Positions 1 through 5,778 of a stretch of DNA of 6,430 nucleotides are shown here, one piece after another. A program made the translations under genes and the position numbers. The notes beneath the pieces were generated by a model that was not told the DNA's origin, made no database searches, and saw only the letters and a program-made list of their open reading frames with translations. Source of the DNA: Ardenticatenales bacterium (GTDB taxonomy: Bacteria; Chloroflexota; Anaerolineae; Ardenticatenales; Ardenticatenaceae); the NCBI GenBank assembly GCA_013812995.1, contig JACCSL010000672.1, positions 1 to 6,430 of the forward strand, in the 5' to 3' direction. Each line of letters opens with the position of its first letter. Positions within the stretch are counted from its first letter, which is position 1.

Positions 1-20
1 GGGTAAGGATTAGCAATTCT

Positions 21-55
21 GGGAGAGGGGGCGGCCGAAGGCCGGGGGTGAGGGC
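21..55. repeat. Partial copy of GC-rich compound hairpin repeat
   Basis: This stretch reads GGGAGAGGGG, then CGGCCGAAGGCC, then a GGGGTGAGGGC end. It matches 1369-1401 apart from an extra G at 31 and a small change near the right end. The left arm of the hairpin seen in the longer copy at 1322-1401 is missing, so this copy is partial or truncated. The inner CGGCC-GAA-GGCCG stem is intact. It lies upstream of the tdh promoter. Such elements are familiar from Chloroflexota intergenic DNA (recollection, not searched). I see no open reading frame of note in bases 1-218. Confidence 0.7.
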
Positions 56-91
56 TGACATCAATCACGCATTTATTTTGTAATTCTCAAT

Positions 92-109
92 CATGCCCGC
101 GCGGGCGTG
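92..109. repeat. GC-rich palindrome upstream of tdh
   Basis: A perfect 12-bp palindrome GCCCGCGCGGGC occupies 95-106. It extends to 92-109 with two more base pairs and one G-T pair. It could be part of another dispersed repeat or a terminator for a gene left of the window. There is no T-run directly after it, so a classical terminator is not shown. Confidence 0.4.
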
Positions 110-131
110 GCGTACCAAAACCGCCCCTTCC

Positions 132-161
132 CAACAAAGGTTCTTTTCCAACGCTTTGTTG
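132..161. promoter_or_regulatory. Inverted repeat overlapping the tdh -35 region (candidate operator)
   Basis: CAACAAAG (132-139) and CTTTGTTG (154-161) are perfect 8-bp inverted arms separated by 14 bases. The right arm coincides with the candidate -35 hexamer of tdh. Its position suits a repressor or activator site, but no regulator is known from this window and a chance dyad is possible. Confidence 0.3.
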
Positions 162-183
162 CTAAATTTCTGCATGATATACT
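156..183 (+). promoter_or_regulatory. Putative sigma70-type promoter of tdh
   Basis: The -35 candidate TTGTTG (156-161) is 16 bases from the -10 candidate TATACT (178-183), which matches the consensus at 5 of 6 positions. TGA directly before the -10 makes it an extended -10. Transcription would start near 190 and leave a leader of about 29 bases, too short for a riboswitch. The local AT-rich patch in GC-rich DNA supports the call. The -35 is weak (3 of 6). Confidence 0.5.
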
Positions 184-205
184 CCCAAGAAATGAGAACC
201 CCCTC

Positions 206-215
206 AAAGGAGAGG
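206..215 (+). promoter_or_regulatory. Ribosome-binding site deciding the tdh start
   Basis: AAAGGAGAGG is a strong Shine-Dalgarno sequence. GGAG ends 6 bases before GTG at 219, a normal spacing. It is 18 bases before the ATG at 231, which is too far. This favours the GTG start. Confidence 0.65.
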
Positions 216-218
216 ATT

Positions 219-1262
219 GTGACCGAAACCATGCAGGCACTAGCCAAAACAGAGAATGGACCAGGGCTGACCCTGATTGACGCTCCCCTGCCAACGCCTG
301 GCCCCCGCGATGTCCTGGTGCGGGTCAAAGCCAGCTCGATCTGCGGGACCGATGTTCATATTTACCACTGGGATGCCTGGAGCCAGTCGCGCATCAAGCC
401 ACCCGTGATCCTGGGCCACGAGTTCGCGGGCGAGATCGTGGAGGTGGGGCGCGAGGTCAAGGGCTGGACGGTGGGCGACCTTGTCTCCGCCGAGGGACAT
501 ATCGTTGATTGGACCTGTGCGGCCTGCCGCAACAACCAGCCGCACCTCTGCGCCAATGTGTCGGTCATCGGGATTGACCGCGCTGGGGCCTTCGCGGAAT
601 ACGTGGTGCTCCCCGCCGAGAATCTCTGGCGCAACCCCGCCGACCTGCCCCCGGAGATTGCCAGCCTTCAGGATCCCTTCGGTAACGCGGTCCACACGGT
701 GAACGCCTTCAAGATTGCAGGTAAGAGCGTACTCGTCACGGGGGTTGGTCCCATCGGGCTGATGACCATCCCGGTGGCGCGCGTGGCCGGGGCAACGCAG
801 ATCATCGTGAGCGATGTGAGCGAGCCCAAGTTGGAGCTCGCCCGCCGCATGGGGGCCGATGTCACGCTCAACCCATCGACGGACGATCTGGTGAGTGCCG
901 TGCGCGATCTCACCGGCGATGGCGCGGATGTGCTCCTGGAGATGAGCGGGGCCGGTCCAGCGATCAACAGTGGCCTAGCAGCGCTTCGACCCGGCGGCGA
1001 GGCGGCCCTGCTAGGGGTGCCAGGCCGACCCATCGAGGTGGACTGGGCCAACAACATTGTCTTCAAGGGGGTGACGATTCAGGCGATCTACGGGCGCAAG
1101 ATATGGGAAACCTGGCACCAGATGCGCGCGCTGCTCGCCACTGGGGCCGTCGATCTCTCGCCGCTCATCACGCATGACCTGCCGCTCGCGGAGTTCGAGC
1201 AGGGGTTCGCGCTGATGCGCTCCCGCGACGAAATCGTGGGGAAGGTGATCCTTCGTCCGTAA
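219..1262 (+). CDS. tdh: L-threonine 3-dehydrogenase (NAD+, zinc-dependent)
   Basis: This cytosolic medium-chain dehydrogenase oxidises L-threonine with NAD+ to 2-amino-3-oxobutyrate, the substrate of Kbl. From GTG-219 it has 347 residues; E. coli Tdh has 341. The catalytic zinc set is present: Cys42 in CGTDVH, then His67-Glu68 in GHE. The TDH signatures HIYHWDAWSQ, EGHI, DPFGNAVHT and YGRKIWETW separate it from sorbitol or alcohol dehydrogenases. A Rossmann loop VTGVGPIG lies at 173-180, with Asp199 ending strand 2 as expected for NAD+ rather than NADP+. The structural zinc site is Asp97, Cys100, Cys103, Cys111; the first ligand is Cys in E. coli. GTG-219 has the good ribosome site, but ATG-231 fits the E. 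coli N-terminus exactly (MQALAK against MKALSK), so four extra residues (MTET) are possible. The open frame extends upstream to 93 without family similarity. Confidence 0.93.
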   Translation: MTETMQALAKTENGPGLTLIDAPLPTPGPRDVLVRVKASSICGTDVHIYHWDAWSQSRIKPPVILGHEFAGEIVEVGREVKGWTVGDLVSAEGHIVDWTCAACRNNQPHLCANVSVIGIDRAGAFAEYVVLPAENLWRNPADLPPEIASLQDPFGNAVHTVNAFKIAGKSVLVTGVGPIGLMTIPVARVAGATQIIVSDVSEPKLELARRMGADVTLNPSTDDLVSAVRDLTGDGADVLLEMSGAGPAINSGLAALRPGGEAALLGVPGRPIEVDWANNIVFKGVTIQAIYGRKIWETWHQMRALLATGAVDLSPLITHDLPLAEFEQGFALMRSRDEIVGKVILRP

Positions 1263-1321
1263 AACGTAAAACGTACCTAGTTCTGCTGGAATATGTGGTT
1301 GAGTCATGGCTCTGCGGGATG

Positions 1322-1401
1322 GCCCTCACCCCCACGTCGCTGCGCTCCGTGTCCCCTCTCCCGAAATCGGGAGAGGGGCGGCCGAAGGCCGGGGAGAGGG
1401 C
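1322..1401. repeat. Compound hairpin repeat, full copy
   Basis: The ends GCCCTCACCCC (1322-1332) and GGGGAGAGGGC (1391-1401) are inverted with one mismatch. Inside are a perfect 12-bp inverted repeat, CCCCTCTCCCGA and TCGGGAGAGGGG (1353-1378, two bases between the arms), and a second small stem, CGGCC-GAA-GGCCG (1379-1391). The right half recurs at 21-55 in the same orientation. This is a dispersed, highly structured intergenic element, probably one of many in the genome (inference). Confidence 0.7.
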
Positions 1402-1452
1402 TCGCATGGCACGCTTCCCGATCTTCCATATCACAAATTCCGTCAGAAGCAG

Positions 1453-1508
1453 AAACGTAAACAGGCAACGGCATACCTTGGTATGCCGTTGCCTGTCGTT
1501 TTACGTTT
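1453..1508. terminator. Strong hairpin, candidate bidirectional terminator
   Basis: A perfect 17-bp stem (1461-1477 with 1480-1496) has only two bases between its arms. An outer stem, AAACGTAA (1453-1460) with TTACGTTT (1501-1508), is separated from it by a four-base bulge. It lies between two converging genes, 24-55 bases beyond the end of the GGDEF-EAL gene, and is followed on the + strand by T-rich sequence without a pure T-run. It could stop transcription from both sides. It may equally be part of the surrounding repeat. Confidence 0.5.
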
Positions 1509-1530
1509 TACGCATTACGTTTTACGTTTT
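1499..1530. repeat. Heptamer tandem repeat TTTTACG
   Basis: Four 7-base units in a row (TTTTACG, TTTTACG, CATTACG, TTTTACG) are followed by TTTT. The reverse complement, AAAACGT twice, sits directly after the tdh stop at 1261-1274. The array ends one base short of the stop codon of the GGDEF-EAL gene (1532-1534 on the + strand). Confidence 0.75.
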
Positions 1531-1531
1531 G

Positions 1532-3673
1532 CTAGTGCCGACGACCATTCCCGTTGAACAGCGAGCGTCCCTCGCGCAGAAGGTTCGCAATCTGCTCGGG
1601 GGGCACGGGGCGGCTGAAGAGGAACCCCTGCATCTCGTCGCAGCGCTGGGCCTGGATGAAACGTAGCTGCTCCTCTGTCTCGACCCCCTCGGGCAGCACG
1701 CTGAGCTTCAGACTACGCGCCAGCGCAATGATGGCCGTGGTGATGGCCGCATCGCCACTGTTCAACGTCACATCGCGGATAAACGAGCGGTCTATCTTGA
1801 GGGTGTCGATGGGAAAGCGCTGGAGATAGCTCAGCGAAGAGTATCCCATCCCAAAATCATCAATCGAGATGCCGATGCCCAGGTCATTCAGCGCCTGTAG
1901 TGTCTTGATGCTGGATTCCGCATTCTCCATAATGACGCTTTCCGTCAGTTCCAATTTCAACTGCGTGGGTGGCCACCCCGTCTCGCGCAGCACTCGCTCC
2001 ACCATTTCCACGATATTGGCCTGCTTGAGTTGGCATCCCGAGAGATTCACCGATAGGCAGAGCAAGGAGAGCCCCTTGGCTCCCCAAATTTTCCCCTGCT
2101 TGCAGGCTTCTCGTAGCACCCACTCACCAATCGGAACGATCAGACCCGTTTCCTCGGCGAGTGTGATGAACTCCGCCGGGGAGACGAGTCCCCGCTGGGG
2201 GTGATTCCAGCGTAACAGCGCCTCTACCGCTACGATCTGCCCCGTGACCAGCGAGACAATCGGCTGATAGTAGAGACAGAATTGCTCCTGCTCGATGGCT
2301 TGGCGCAGGTCCACCTCCATGCGCAGCAATGTCAGCGCATAGGCATGCATCGCTTGGTCGAAGACCGCGTAATGGCCGCGTCCCAGTGACTTGGCCCGGT
2401 ACATCGCGATCTCGGCATCGCGCAGCACGTCACCGGCCCGGTCATAGTTGGTCGTGCTCAATGTGATTCCGATGCTGGCGTTGGGATAGACGGTGTGATC
2501 CCGGAGCGCAAAGGGTTCGGCCACGGTCTGACGGATACGCTCGGCCAGATGCGTGATCTCGCTCAGGCGCTCCACGCCCTCGACCAGTAGCACGAATTCA
2601 TCGCCACCCAAGCGGGCCAGGGTATCGCCGGGCGGGAGGCAGAGTTCCAGCCGCCGGGCCACCGTGACCAGCAGGTGATCGCCCAGCGCGTGACCCAGGC
2701 TGTCATTGATGACCTTGAAGCGGTCCAGGTCCAGGCAGAGCACCGCGAAGGGGATGGGCGGCTCTCGGCGGGCGGGCTCCAGGGCCTGGGTGAGTCGGTC
2801 CAGGAAGAGGGTGCGGTTGGGCAACTCGGTCAGCGAGTCATAGAGCGCGTTGTGGCGTAGCTGGGCCTCGGCATCCTTGCGCGCCGTGATGAGCGTGAGG
2901 TGGCCCAGAATCTGCGTCGGTTTTCCGTTCGAGCCGCGCGTCAGCACCCGCTTGCGGCTCTGCACCCACTCCCACTGGCCTTCCTTGTCCCTGAGCCGGA
3001 ATTCGAAGATGTCGGTCCCACTATCCACCACCCGCTGCCAGTGGGCGCGCAGCTCCTCACGCTCCTCCGGGTGTACCGCCAGCAGAGCCTCCTGGGGCTG
3101 CTCCAACTCCGAGACGCTGTAGCCCAGCAGAGAGTCGCGGTTGAGATAGAGCGGCCTCTTGCTGGGGTGCTCGACGATGTAGATGATATCCGGGGATTGC
3201 TCGGCGAGCGTGCGAAAGCGGGTCTCGCTCTCGCGAAGGTCTCGCTCCGCCTGCTGGCGCTCCGTAATATCCATCCCGGTCCCGACCAGATACTCGACCT
3301 CTCCCGCGCCGTCGTGTAAGGCAGTGCTTGTCCAGGCAATCAGGCGCGGGGTACCTTGCTTGGTGAGCCAGAACGTCTCATGCGTGATGGGGGACTCGCC
3401 CGCGAGAAGGCGCTCGAAAATTTGCAAGGTTGAGCCGACCTCCTCGGATAGCAGCAGGATATCCCCGATCGCGCACCCCTTGATCTCGCGGGTGGTATAG
3501 CCTGTGGTCTGTTTGGACGCGCGATTAAAAAACACAATCCGGCCCTGACGGTCAAGCACAACAACTAGGACTCCGGCCGTATCAAGGACGGCGGCCAGGA
3601 GATCATGTCGCTTTTTCCAGAACGCTCCAGTCAAGGGAGTGTCCGGCTGCTTGGGATCGAATTGAGGGTGCAT
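1532..3673 (-). CDS. PAS-PAS-GGDEF-EAL cyclic-di-GMP synthase/phosphodiesterase
   Basis: This predicted cytosolic signalling enzyme of 713 residues has no signal peptide or membrane segment. Two PAS sensor domains (about 22-137 and 149-265) precede a GGDEF domain (about 275-440) and an EAL domain (about 450-702). The diguanylate cyclase signature GGDEF is intact at 356-360, with the metal-binding region LDLDRFK near 315. The RxxD inhibitory site just before it is absent (PPGD instead). EAL reads EALLRW at 484-489. The other phosphodiesterase residues are present: Asn543, Glu575, Asp605-Asp606, Lys626, Glu662 and Gln682. Both activities are therefore possible; PAS ligand and net direction cannot be told. 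The start at 3673 was chosen because GAGG lies 6 bases upstream. The frame runs open to 3781, but that extension covers the kbl promoter and has no domain similarity. The gene converges on tdh and diverges from kbl. Confidence 0.93.
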   Translation of the reverse strand: MHPQFDPKQPDTPLTGAFWKKRHDLLAAVLDTAGVLVVVLDRQGRIVFFNRASKQTTGYTTREIKGCAIGDILLLSEEVGSTLQIFERLLAGESPITHETFWLTKQGTPRLIAWTSTALHDGAGEVEYLVGTGMDITERQQAERDLRESETRFRTLAEQSPDIIYIVEHPSKRPLYLNRDSLLGYSVSELEQPQEALLAVHPEEREELRAHWQRVVDSGTDIFEFRLRDKEGQWEWVQSRKRVLTRGSNGKPTQILGHLTLITARKDAEAQLRHNALYDSLTELPNRTLFLDRLTQALEPARREPPIPFAVLCLDLDRFKVINDSLGHALGDHLLVTVARRLELCLPPGDTLARLGGDEFVLLVEGVERLSEITHLAERIRQTVAEPFALRDHTVYPNASIGITLSTTNYDRAGDVLRDAEIAMYRAKSLGRGHYAVFDQAMHAYALTLLRMEVDLRQAIEQEQFCLYYQPIVSLVTGQIVAVEALLRWNHPQRGLVSPAEFITLAEETGLIVPIGEWVLREACKQGKIWGAKGLSLLCLSVNLSGCQLKQANIVEMVERVLRETGWPPTQLKLELTESVIMENAESSIKTLQALNDLGIGISIDDFGMGYSSLSYLQRFPIDTLKIDRSFIRDVTLNSGDAAITTAIIALARSLKLSVLPEGVETEEQLRFIQAQRCDEMQGFLFSRPVPPEQIANLLREGRSLFNGNGRRH

Positions 3674-3679
3674 CAGGTA

Positions 3680-3686
3680 CCTCGCC
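3680..3686 (-). promoter_or_regulatory. Ribosome-binding site of the GGDEF-EAL gene
   Basis: Read on the minus strand, GGCGAGG ends 6 bases before the ATG at 3673. It is a moderate Shine-Dalgarno match, and it favours this start over the in-frame ATG at 3781. I found no convincing -35/-10 pair close upstream on this strand. Confidence 0.45.
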
Positions 3687-3743
3687 AGGGTGATGGGCAC
3701 TCTACATAAAGCAAGATAGAGACCGGATGGCGGGGTGGGGGAG

Positions 3744-3772
3744 TACCCATTCGTCCTGTCCGCCTTTATAAT
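3744..3772 (+). promoter_or_regulatory. Putative promoter of kbl with consensus -10
   Basis: TATAAT at 3767-3772 is a perfect -10 hexamer. At 17 bases distance the -35 position reads TACCCA (3744-3749), only 3 of 6. Transcription would begin near 3779 and give a leader of about 50 bases. The same AT patch reads TATAAA on the other strand (3770-3765), so it might also serve the divergent GGDEF-EAL gene, although no -35 is visible for that. Confidence 0.5.
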
Positions 3773-3817
3773 CGGAACCATGCGAACACAGCCCCTTGTG
3801 TTTCCACAAAAAGTTCG

Positions 3818-3823
3818 AGGAGG
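3818..3823 (+). promoter_or_regulatory. Ribosome-binding site deciding the kbl start
   Basis: AGGAGG is a full consensus Shine-Dalgarno sequence, 5 bases before ATG-3829. It rules out the alternative in-frame TTG at 3796, which lies upstream of it. Confidence 0.8.
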
Positions 3824-3828
3824 AACCT

Positions 3829-5019
3829 ATGGCCGAGCATGATCCGCTCGCGTGGATCAATGATGAGATGAAAGCCCTGCGAGAGCAGGGGCTTGTCACC
3901 ACCATTCGCGAGATTGAGTCCCCCCAGGGTGCATGGCTGATCATCAATGGTAAGCGGGTGCTAAATTTTTGCTCCAACAACTACCTTGGTCTTGCCAATG
4001 ACCCTCGCCTGGTAGTAGCGGCGCGCATGGCGATGGACCGCCAGGGCATCGGGCCGGGCGCGGTGCGCAGCATCGCCGGAACGATGAGCATCCACACGGA
4101 ACTGGAGCGCCGCCTCGCCGCGTTCAAGGGCGTTCCGGCGACGGTGGTGCTCCAGAGCGGGTTCAACGCTAACACGGCCACGATTCCGGCCATCGTGGGG
4201 CGCGAGGACATCATCTTCTCGGATCGCCTGAACCACGCCTCGATCATTGATGGCTGTCGCCTGAGCCGCGCCAAGGTCATCGCCTACGAGCACAACAGCC
4301 CCGAGTCCCTGGAGGCAGTAATCCAGGAGAACAAGGCAATGGCGCGCCGGATGATGGTCATCACCGACGGCGTTTTCTCGATGGATGGCGACATCGCCCC
4401 CCTCGACAAGCTCACCGAGGTCGCGAAGCGGCACGGGGCCATCATGATGGTAGACGATGCGCACGGCGAGGGGGTTCTGGGGAAGGGTGGGCGCGGCATC
4501 GTGGACCACTTTGGCCTGCACGGTCAGGTGGACATCGAGGTGGGCACGCTTTCCAAGGCATTTGGCGTCATGGGCGGGGTCGTCGCGGGCTCCACGACAC
4601 TCATTCGCTGGCTCAAGCAGCAGGGGCGACCTTTTCTCTTCTCCAGCGCACTCACCGTGCCCGACACGGCCGCCTGCCTGGCCGCCGTGGATATTTTGGA
4701 GCAGAGCACGGAACTGGTGGACAAGCTCTGGGCCAATGCAGAGTACTTCAAGAAGGGGATGAAAGAGCTAGGCTTCAACACCGGGCAGAGTCAGACGCCC
4801 ATCACGCCGGTCATCCTGGGCGAGGCTCCTGTCGCGCAGGACTTCTCCCGCCGCCTCTTCGATGAGAATGTCTTTGCCACCGCCATCGCCTTCCCGACGG
4901 TGCCGCATGGCACGGCGCGCATCCGCGTCATGCCCTCCGCCGCGCACAGCACCGAGGACCTGGACTTCGCCCTCGATGTCTTCAAACGCATTGGGCGCGA
5001 GGTGGGTGTGGTGCGGTAG
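3829..5019 (+). CDS. kbl: 2-amino-3-ketobutyrate CoA ligase (glycine C-acetyltransferase)
   Basis: This PLP-dependent enzyme of the alpha-oxoamine synthase family cleaves 2-amino-3-oxobutyrate with CoA to glycine and acetyl-CoA, the step after Tdh. It has 396 residues; E. coli Kbl has 398. The PLP-binding lysine is Lys243 in GTLSKAFG. Other family residues are His136 in NHASIIDG, the [11 protein letters not shown] segment near 208-218 (cofactor Asp and His), and Arg366 in [10 protein letters not shown], which should bind the substrate carboxylate. [11 protein letters not shown] near 46-56 and the [11 protein letters not shown] loop near 75-85 are typical. The start is set by a consensus ribosome site. 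BioF and 5-aminolevulinate synthase are relatives; the detailed match to Kbl and the nearby tdh favour Kbl. It has its own promoter and is separated from tdh by an antiparallel gene. Confidence 0.92.
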   Translation: MAEHDPLAWINDEMKALREQGLVTTIREIESPQGAWLIINGKRVLNFCSNNYLGLANDPRLVVAARMAMDRQGIGPGAVRSIAGTMSIHTELERRLAAFKGVPATVVLQSGFNANTATIPAIVGREDIIFSDRLNHASIIDGCRLSRAKVIAYEHNSPESLEAVIQENKAMARRMMVITDGVFSMDGDIAPLDKLTEVAKRHGAIMMVDDAHGEGVLGKGGRGIVDHFGLHGQVDIEVGTLSKAFGVMGGVVAGSTTLIRWLKQQGRPFLFSSALTVPDTAACLAAVDILEQSTELVDKLWANAEYFKKGMKELGFNTGQSQTPITPVILGEAPVAQDFSRRLFDENVFATAIAFPTVPHGTARIRVMPSAAHSTEDLDFALDVFKRIGREVGVVR

Positions 5020-5038
5020 GGTATATCGAAACCTGTAG

Positions 5039-5104
5039 GGGCGACAGCATTCGCCACCCAAAAAGCACTCGTCTCGATTCCAGATCGCGGCGAATGCTTC
5101 GCCC
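5039..5104. repeat. Dispersed-type inverted repeat between kbl and rdgB, possible shared terminator
   Basis: Left arm 5039-5055 (GGGCGACAGCATTCGCC) pairs with right arm 5089-5104 (GGCGAATGCTTCGCCC). All positions pair except one bulged C at 5045, and the loop is 33 bases. It fills most of the 92-base space between two converging genes and could end both transcripts, although no T-run follows. The GTAGGGGCGA...ATTCGCC pattern resembles a repeat family that recurs in filamentous Chloroflexota (recollection). Confidence 0.6.
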
Positions 5105-5111
5105 GGCTGTA

Positions 5112-5717
5112 TCAGGATTCGATGCCCCCCAACAACCGCGCCACCTCCGGCGCAAGTAAGCGAGCCGCGCGGCCCCGGTGGCTGATGGCGTTTTTTTCGT
5201 CGCTGGACAACTCCGCCATCGTGGTGCCGCGCTCCGGGAAGACGAAGAGCGGATCATAGCCAAAGCCATTGCTCCCGCGCGGCTCATACCCGATGCGCCC
5301 CAGAACCTCGCCATAGGCCATCGCCTCGCGCCCGTCCGGGGTGCGGCAGAGCGCCACGCAGACAAACTTCGCCCCGCGTTCTGCCTCGGGAACGTTTTCC
5401 AACTTCGCTAAAATCTCACGGTTTCGCTCAGCGTCGGTTGGCCCGGCCCAGCGGGCGCTGTGCACCCCAGGAAAGCCGCCCAGTGCCTCCACCGCCAGCC
5501 CGCTGTCGTCCGCGATGACGGGCAGCCCGCTCAACGCTGCATATTCCACCGCCTTCAGCCGCGCATTCTCCTCGAAGGTTTCCCCGGTTTCCTCCACGTC
5601 CTGATTGATGCCCGCCTCGCGCAGCGTGAGCAGTGTCAGGTCGGGGAGCAACTCGCGCAGTATCTGCTGGTATTCCTTCAGCTTGCCCTGGTTGTTCGTA
5701 GCGATTAGAAGCTTCAT
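5112..5717 (-). CDS. rdgB: XTP/dITP pyrophosphatase (non-canonical purine NTP hydrolase)
   Basis: This Ham1/RdgB-family enzyme hydrolyses dITP, ITP and XTP to monophosphates plus pyrophosphate, which keeps deaminated purines out of DNA and RNA. It is cytosolic and normally a homodimer. It has 201 residues; E. coli RdgB has 197. Family motifs appear in order: ATNNQGKLKEY (6-16), ETGETFEENA (43-52), ADDSGLAVEALGGFPG (69-84) with the probable catalytic Asp70/Asp71, SARWAG (87-92), RGSNGFGYDPLF (147-158), and the C-terminal AELSSDEKNAISHRG (168-182), which holds the base-recognition Ser-His-Arg. No key residue is missing. The start has GAGGGG a few bases upstream. It converges on kbl and diverges from the DUF4446 gene with 61 bases between the starts. 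Confidence 0.95.
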   Translation of the reverse strand: MKLLIATNNQGKLKEYQQILRELLPDLTLLTLREAGINQDVEETGETFEENARLKAVEYAALSGLPVIADDSGLAVEALGGFPGVHSARWAGPTDAERNREILAKLENVPEAERGAKFVCVALCRTPDGREAMAYGEVLGRIGYEPRGSNGFGYDPLFVFPERGTTMAELSSDEKNAISHRGRAARLLAPEVARLLGGIES

Positions 5718-5776
5718 GTTTCCCCTCTTGGATATTACCCATTTCGCAGTACAATCGCTCCCTCAAAAGGGGAAAC
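5718..5776. promoter_or_regulatory. Mirrored leader between rdgB and the DUF4446 gene
   Basis: GTTTCCCCT (5718-5726) and AGGGGAAAC (5768-5776) are perfect 9-bp inverted arms. Each arm contains the ribosome-binding site of one of the two divergent genes: AGGGGAAAC sits directly before ATG of rdgB and two bases before ATG of the DUF4446 gene. For the + strand gene, TTGGAT (5728-5733), 16 bases, TACAAT (5750-5755) forms a plausible promoter with a leader of roughly 15-20 bases. No equally good promoter is visible for rdgB; TAATAT read on the minus strand from 5737 is a weak -10 candidate. Confidence 0.45.
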
Positions 5777-5778
5777 GA

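Larger units (their letters stand above)
1261..1530. repeat. tdh / GGDEF-EAL convergent spacer bounded by 15-bp inverted repeats
   Basis: AAAACGTAAAACGTA at 1261-1275 is the exact reverse complement of 1516-1530. The two copies enclose about 240 bases that hold the compound hairpin repeat (1322-1401) and the perfect hairpin (1461-1496). The left copy overlaps the TAA stop of tdh; the right copy ends one base before the stop of the opposing gene. The layout resembles a small non-autonomous element, but I see no target-site duplication. No credible gene lies inside; short frames crossing it are repeat translations. Confidence 0.6.

Noticed and set aside
184..218. Possible riboswitch or leader peptide before tdh
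   Set aside because: The predicted leader is only about 30 bases, too short for a known aptamer, and no short reading frame with its own ribosome site is seen.
240..695. 151-codon minus-strand frame inside tdh
   Set aside because: It is an antisense shadow of the conserved Tdh catalytic domain and has no motifs.
1168..1666. Open frames of 88, 123 and 83 codons crossing the tdh / GGDEF-EAL spacer
   Set aside because: They translate the hairpin and heptamer repeats, giving low-complexity peptides such as FYVLRITFYVLL. They overlap real genes and lack ribosome sites.
3674..3781. N-terminal 36-codon extension of the GGDEF-EAL protein
   Set aside because: It has no domain similarity, overlaps the likely kbl promoter, and a better ribosome site precedes ATG-3673.
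3961..4521. 186-codon minus-strand frame inside kbl
   Set aside because: It is antisense to a fully conserved Kbl sequence and is expected from high GC at third positions. It shows no recognisable domain.
5605..5778. 58-codon upstream extension of the DUF4446 frame
   Set aside because: It runs antisense through the rdgB 5' end. The family hydrophobic N-terminus and a good ribosome site place the start at 5779.
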